A model generated the notes under the pieces. The model was not told where the DNA came from and did no database searches. It saw nothing but the letters and a program-made list of their open reading frames with translations. Positions 30,836 through 34,729 of a stretch of DNA of 34,729 nt are shown piece after piece. This DNA is from an uncultured Porphyromonadaceae bacterium (GTDB lineage: Bacteria > Bacteroidota > Bacteroidia > Bacteroidales > Muribaculaceae). The stretch covers positions 1 to 34,729 of the forward strand of contig CANPMT010000036.1 in assembly GCA_947575235.1 (NCBI GenBank). Direction: 5' to 3'. The first letter of the stretch is position 1, and each line of letters opens with the position of its first letter. A program made the position numbers and the translations under genes.

Positions 30836-32850
30836 TTCTGTACGTTTTTAATAGTTTCGTATATTGTTGTGTTATCAAGTTTCTTTTGAGTGGCTACTCT
30901 CTTTTTACCTTTATAAAAGTTAAGGGTAATCCCAACCCATGCAAGACAGTTGGTCGAGGCAGCATGATAGGTGCGCTCATATCCGGCCAACTGCGATAAG
31001 TCGCGGCTTTTAAGGCTGACATTCCCAACGGGGTTGACAATTCCTGCCATGAAAGTGACATCTCTGTAGCGGTAACCCACACCGAGATTAAGCAGGTTAT
31101 TGTTCACGCTACTTATCATCTCGCCCCATAATTCATTGTAGGCATTGTTGTATTTTACCATAAACCACCACTTACCAACCATTAACATCAGTTGCGCGTT
31201 GATGAATGCCTGTGAGTATTGATGACGGTAATTCACACCCTCACTCGTCATCATATGCCAGCCCCCCTCTATGCTCAATGTCAGACTTCTAATAAATACC
31301 GGCATCCTGATTTCTCCTTTGATTATAAAGTCGTTGTTGAATCCGGAATTATAATAGCTTTGAATGATTCTCTCTTCTTCAAGGTCTTTACCTCCCATTA
31401 CTGGACGGTGGGCATACTTATCGGTAAACGACATTTTTCCGTGTATCCCCTTTACATTAAAATCAAACTCCAGGGTCGATTTATATATCCTATACGGAAT
31501 GAGCCCTATATCTCCTTCAGAATATTGGTATCTGTCGATCTGTTCGCGGGTAGGATTCAGTTGCGTAACAGTTGGATTCACTACGTTGCCATCCAAAGCA
31601 AGACTCACACCTCCCCATGAAAATGGTGAGTAGCGTATGAACACTTTGGGTACAATATTGAAATAACTCTTTGCGACCGGAGAAGAAAGATTGAACAGTG
31701 AAGCGTCTATACCCATAATGTAACGGAAATTCCCTACACTTTCATTCCATTCTGCAAAGCAGTGGCTTTCGGAACTATGGTCTATGAACAAAGCATCGGC
31801 CATCTGATAATCCGCTTCTGCATTCCGTAGCGATTCTCGAAATCCAGCAGTGAGGGTTCCTCTGCCGATACGTCCTTCCCACAATGCTTCTGCCAGCAGG
31901 CTATATCCTTTCGTCTTGATCCGGTTATCAATTGAGATACCGTCACTTTCATATATCCGCTCGCTGTTTGAATACAGAATCGATGGCACGACATTGAAAT
32001 ATACTTTGTTGCGATTATTAATCTTCCAATGAAGATATAGGTCAAGGTCTCCCTGCCATGATGTATAGGGAGCGATCTCTGTTTCAACTCCTTCAGAAAA
32101 AAATCCATTGAAATCAGTGGTGATACTGCCGGTGGAGGCATACCGGTCATTCTGACGAAGCAGTCTTGCCTGGATATTAAACAGAAGTGAAGACTTATTA
32201 GCGTATGAATACTGTAGCGATCCCCTGTGTGTCACCATTCTGTTCGGCGTTTTTATTCCTCGCTCCCGTCGCTCTACCTCCCCCTCACTACCTAAATCAA
32301 TTCTCTCTACGTTATCCCGATAGCATTCCATATGCCACATCGGGTTGGAATGATAGTCGGCACTCCATTCGCTGCGACCTGTGGTATATTTCAAGCCAAG
32401 GGTATAGTCACCCCAGCCACGATTTGGAGACTGAAGCAGATTCAGCATGACGCCATAACCTTCATTTTTTCTTTTTACCGAGATGTTCAGCACTGCAGCC
32501 ACATCTCCATACCTAACCCCGGGATTTGACACGTACTCAACTTTTGTAATATCTTTTGAAGATATAGCCATGAGGTCGGTATTTGATGCGGGCCTGCCAT
32601 TTATCCTTATCGAGAGTTTACCTCCTCCCGAAATTGCAATATCTCCCGTAGCCGGATTTACAATCAAATCCGCTATCTGCAACCCTGCCAACAGTTGCGT
32701 TGATGTCGACATGGATTCCCTTAGTTCGTCAGTCGGATAATATGTATCCTTATTACCCGACCTGGCTGTTTCAGGAGCTTTGACAACAATCTCTTGTAAT
32801 GTAGTGGAAAAATTTGCTGTATCCTGTCTGCGCATGCCCAACCATAGCAT
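30832..32850 (-). CDS. TonB-receptor-like outer-membrane beta-barrel, signal peptide out of frame
   Basis: The open frame gives 672 residues: a plug-like domain (about 17-115, with GGGKLSIRINGRPASNTDLMAI and KVEYVSNPGVRYGD) followed by a long beta-barrel typical of Bacteroidota TonB-receptor-like proteins without the usual carboxypeptidase N-domain. The frame's own start (MLWLGMRRQD) is not an export signal. A good signal peptide lies in the next frame just upstream and would join after removal of one base, either in the GG at 32823-32824 or in the five-base homopolymer at 32808-32812. As read, the gene is frameshifted and probably inactive, unless the shift is a sequencing error or is used for switching. 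Confidence 0.75.
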   Translation of the reverse strand: MLWLGMRRQDTANFSTTLQEIVVKAPETARSGNKDTYYPTDELRESMSTSTQLLAGLQIADLIVNPATGDIAISGGGKLSIRINGRPASNTDLMAISSKDITKVEYVSNPGVRYGDVAAVLNISVKRKNEGYGVMLNLLQSPNRGWGDYTLGLKYTTGRSEWSADYHSNPMWHMECYRDNVERIDLGSEGEVERRERGIKTPNRMVTHRGSLQYSYANKSSLLFNIQARLLRQNDRYASTGSITTDFNGFFSEGVETEIAPYTSWQGDLDLYLHWKINNRNKVYFNVVPSILYSNSERIYESDGISIDNRIKTKGYSLLAEALWEGRIGRGTLTAGFRESLRNAEADYQMADALFIDHSSESHCFAEWNESVGNFRYIMGIDASLFNLSSPVAKSYFNIVPKVFIRYSPFSWGGVSLALDGNVVNPTVTQLNPTREQIDRYQYSEGDIGLIPYRIYKSTLEFDFNVKGIHGKMSFTDKYAHRPVMGGKDLEEERIIQSYYNSGFNNDFIIKGEIRMPVFIRSLTLSIEGGWHMMTSEGVNYRHQYSQAFINAQLMLMVGKWWFMVKYNNAYNELWGEMISSVNNNLLNLGVGYRYRDVTFMAGIVNPVGNVSLKSRDLSQLAGYERTYHAASTNCLAWVGITLNFYKGKKRVATQKKLDNTTIYETIKNVQK

Positions 32851-32905
32851 TGCAACAGTGCAATGCCATGATTGTCATTAGGGCTGATATACGGCTGCCT
32901 CTCAT
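32771..32905 (-). pseudogene. Detached signal-peptide fragment of the beta-barrel gene
   Basis: From the ATG at 32905 this frame reads a signal peptide (basic MRGSR start, hydrophobic core, cleavage after GHAQ near residue 26) and then stops after 44 codons at 32771 in unrelated-looking sequence. It lies one frame off the beta-barrel. An in-frame ATG at 32947 is possible but sits at the expected transcription start. Dropping one base restores HAQ followed by TANFSTTLQEIVV, a natural mature N-terminus. Confidence 0.7.
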
Positions 32906-32951
32906 TGCATTAGCTGCAATAATATGGGTGTCAGGTCCATGTTTCATGCTG

Positions 32952-32959
32952 CAAAGTTA
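32952..32959 (-). promoter_or_regulatory. -7 element of the beta-barrel/DUF2141 operon
   Basis: TAACTTTG on the minus strand, 46 bp before the signal-peptide ATG, matches the consensus. Its position shows that transcription includes the out-of-frame signal peptide. Confidence 0.55.
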
Positions 32960-33019
32960 AATATATTTATTTTATAAACCAAACTATAATACAAATATAT
33001 TTTTCAATACAACACGATA

Positions 33020-33052
33020 AATCAACAGTCCCCTTATCCGGGACTGCTGATT
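33020..33052 (-). terminator. Hairpin downstream of the MATE gene
   Basis: A 13-bp stem with one mismatch (33020-33032 with 33040-33052) and a 7-nt loop lies about 40 bp after the MATE stop. The U tract is weak, so it may be a transcript-stabilising hairpin or a weak terminator. Confidence 0.5.
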
Positions 33053-33093
33053 AATACTTATGGAAATACGTAATTATTGAATAGGGCTATACT

Positions 33094-34539
33094 TCATTTT
33101 AAATCATCAGCCTCTTGGATCTTCAGGCCGTGTTTGAGCCAGCTGCCGCTAAGGAGACGCCAGAGGAATATGCCGCCTCTGAAACATAGCTCGATACACA
33201 TCGCAACCCAAACCCCATTAAGTCCCATCACCGGAGCAAGCAATGCCGCTATGGGTAGCCGCACAAGCCAGATACTTGAGAAATTCATCACCGCCGGAAT
33301 TATCGTGTCGCCTACACCTACCATCACACCGTAAGCCACTATCGAAGCAGCAAACATCGGTTCGGCCCACGCCTCAATCCGCAATGCCGACATTCCCAAA
33401 AGCTGGATATCCTCAACAGGCGACAGCAGTTCCATAACCCACGGAGCCCCTATCCACATTATCACTCCCATCACTGACATCACTACCATTCCCAAGCCTA
33501 CGGTCAGATAACCGAACTGCCGGGCAAGGTCTTTCCGCTTCGCTCCGTAGCTCTGCCCGACAAGCGTAGTGGCCGCATCCGCGATACCATACCCGGGCAT
33601 ATAGCACAACGCCTCTGCCGTCACGGCAAACGAGTTGGCGGCTATCGCCATCACTCCCAACGGCGCCACAATCACTGTCACCATAATCTGGGCACCGCAA
33701 ATCACACCGTGCTCAAGTGTCATGGGTGCCGACACCTTCAGCGCGTTGCGCAAGACATTACCCGTCGGAAGAAACTTTCTCCCGCCGTTAGGCTCACCAG
33801 TTGCATATTTACCCCAAAGGGCAAGTTCGGGAGTCCTTCGGCATGCCCACCACATCACAGCTCCGGCCGTAACCATCTCGGCACATACCGTACCTAAGGC
33901 AGCTCCCAACACTCCCAACCCGGCTCCAGGTATCATTATCTGCAGGCCACCGACATCCATGTGTCCGGTCGGGAAAATAAGGAAATAGTTGAACACCACA
34001 TCAAGTGCGCACATCATCACATTGAGAGCTCCGGCTATCTTCATATTCCCGGAAGCCCTCAGCACGGCACTCCCCAGATAATTGAGCGTCAGAACCGGCA
34101 AAGCTGCCACAAAGACAAGGAAATAGACCGACGCTTTCTGATTGACGGCCTCCGTGCCTCCGAGCCAACCGGGCAATTCCCATGCTATGGAGATACCGAT
34201 GACTCCCATAAGAATGCCGAACAGGAGAGCCCCCGATATACCCTGTCTGAGCACATTACGTGCTCCGGAATAATCAGCGGCCCCGATACGGTGTGCCACC
34301 TGTACCGAAAAACCGACCATCGCAGCTGAACACAGTCCCCAGAATAGCCAAAGGCTGGTGGATACCAGGCCTACTGACGCACTGTCATCAGCTCCCAATC
34401 TACCCACCATAGCCGCATCTATGTATTGCATCATAATGCTCGAAAGCTGCGCGACTATGGCAGGCCACGACAATTGGGCCGTCAGCATCAGCCGCTGACG
34501 GAAACTGAGAGCCGCTCCCGATTGTATAAGTTTCAGCAC
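33094..34539 (-). CDS. MATE-family efflux transporter
   Basis: The 481-residue protein has about twelve membrane helices in two related halves, as in MATE (NorM/DinF) drug and cation antiporters. Family phrases include WPAIVAQLSSIMMQYIDAAMVGRLG in helix 1 and ADAATTLVGQSYGAKR in the second half. Members export cationic compounds using Na+ or H+ gradients; the substrate is not readable. The frame begins with GTG at 34539; an ATG at 34488 is an alternative that would shorten the N-terminus by 17 residues. It is alone on its strand between the tRNA-Leu terminator and a hairpin. Confidence 0.88.
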   Translation of the reverse strand: MLKLIQSGAALSFRQRLMLTAQLSWPAIVAQLSSIMMQYIDAAMVGRLGADDSASVGLVSTSLWLFWGLCSAAMVGFSVQVAHRIGAADYSGARNVLRQGISGALLFGILMGVIGISIAWELPGWLGGTEAVNQKASVYFLVFVAALPVLTLNYLGSAVLRASGNMKIAGALNVMMCALDVVFNYFLIFPTGHMDVGGLQIMIPGAGLGVLGAALGTVCAEMVTAGAVMWWACRRTPELALWGKYATGEPNGGRKFLPTGNVLRNALKVSAPMTLEHGVICGAQIMVTVIVAPLGVMAIAANSFAVTAEALCYMPGYGIADAATTLVGQSYGAKRKDLARQFGYLTVGLGMVVMSVMGVIMWIGAPWVMELLSPVEDIQLLGMSALRIEAWAEPMFAASIVAYGVMVGVGDTIIPAVMNFSSIWLVRLPIAALLAPVMGLNGVWVAMCIELCFRGGIFLWRLLSGSWLKHGLKIQEADDLK

Positions 34540-34625
34540 TTTATCTCTTTATTAATCCATCGCGCCATGCGTCGCAGACCATCCATGAGAAGGGTGCGCG
34601 GAGAAGCAAAAGATTGCGATGATAC

Positions 34626-34672
34626 GAAAAAAGAGTCTTCAGACACTTGCAATCAAGTATCTGAAGACTCTT
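34626..34672 (-). terminator. Strong intrinsic terminator of the tRNA-Leu gene
   Basis: A 19-bp stem with one mismatch (34631-34649 with 34654-34672), a 4-nt loop and a six-base U run on the minus strand immediately after the tRNA. The bases between it and the MATE start hold nothing else recognisable. Confidence 0.88.
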
Positions 34673-34676
34673 CAGG

Positions 34677-34729
34677 TGTCCAAGATGAGACTCGAACTCA
34701 CACAGCCTAACGGCCACTACCCCCTCAAA
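34677..34729 (-). tRNA. tRNA-Leu (probably GAG anticodon), 3' part
   Basis: The last 53 bases are the 3' two thirds of a class II tRNA cut by the window edge. On the minus strand they read part of an anticodon loop TTGAGGG, a long variable arm (GCC-GTTA-GGC), the T arm GTGAG-TTCGAGT-CTCAT and the 3' acceptor strand CTTGGAC with discriminator A. CCA is not encoded. The long variable arm allows Leu or Ser; the G after the anticodon favours Leu(GAG) over Ser(TGA). Confidence 0.75.

Noticed and set aside
34677..34729. tRNA-Ser (TGA)
   Set aside because: Reading TGA as the anticodon would put G where Ser tRNAs have A after the anticodon; the Leu(GAG) register fits the loop better, though the window cuts the 5' half.

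Overview
The window is chromosomal DNA from a Bacteroidales bacterium. Muribaculaceae is the likeliest family, but that is inferred from gene style and not proven. The support is repeated TAnnTTTG-type -7 promoter elements, few Shine-Dalgarno sites, Bacteroidota-typical families (Omp28-like lipoprotein, DUF6029-like protein, CCDC81-type HU protein, EFR1 flavodoxin/ferredoxin, T9SS-like tail) and no integrase, transposase or phage gene.

Layout. 0-17 kb is a housekeeping block. A minus-strand operon runs udk - lptB-like - CPBP protease - holA - EFR1 (4943 down to 691). A divergent mlaE-mlaF pair follows (5179-6729), then convergent lipA-lipB (8299 down to 6746). The plus-strand run 8597-13988 encodes an envelope thiol-redox set: a TlpA-like thioredoxin, a DUF6029-like outer-membrane protein, an Omp28-like CxxC lipoprotein and a full-length DsbD. 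A TPR protein, a membrane-anchored HU/CCDC81 protein and an SLC1-type carboxylate symporter come next.

17-26 kb is an AT-rich defence and toxin-antitoxin island. It holds a Septu-like PtuA ATPase/PtuB HNH pair (17035-19009), a secreted protein with a T9SS-like tail (19106-20452), a four-gene HTH-DUF3791 / DUF3990 ADP-ribosyltransferase-like / 66-aa / exported-protein operon (22311 down to 20699), a split HipA system hipB-hipS-hipT (24078 down to 22591) and an AbiEi/AbiEii pair (25683 down to 24233). Each of the last three cassettes lies just downstream of an identical 66-bp minus-strand promoter/operator block (22438-22503, 24074-24139, 25888-25953). The block holds a TATATTTG -7 element flanked by two copies of one near-palindromic operator. 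Copies 1 and 3 carry a third operator. Copy 3 also keeps the first four hipB codons. I read this as the hipB control region copied in front of its neighbours, so one repressor may co-regulate three toxin modules and the copies may act as recombination joints. This is the most interesting feature of the window.

26-34.7 kb is on the minus strand: a second CPBP protease, a LytTR response regulator with its LytS-like histidine kinase (an apparent internal duplication with a degenerate first half), a winged-helix regulator with a small membrane protein under a 14-bp inverted repeat, a DUF2141-like protein with an outer-membrane beta-barrel whose signal peptide is out of frame, a MATE transporter, and the 3' part of a tRNA-Leu with a strong terminator.
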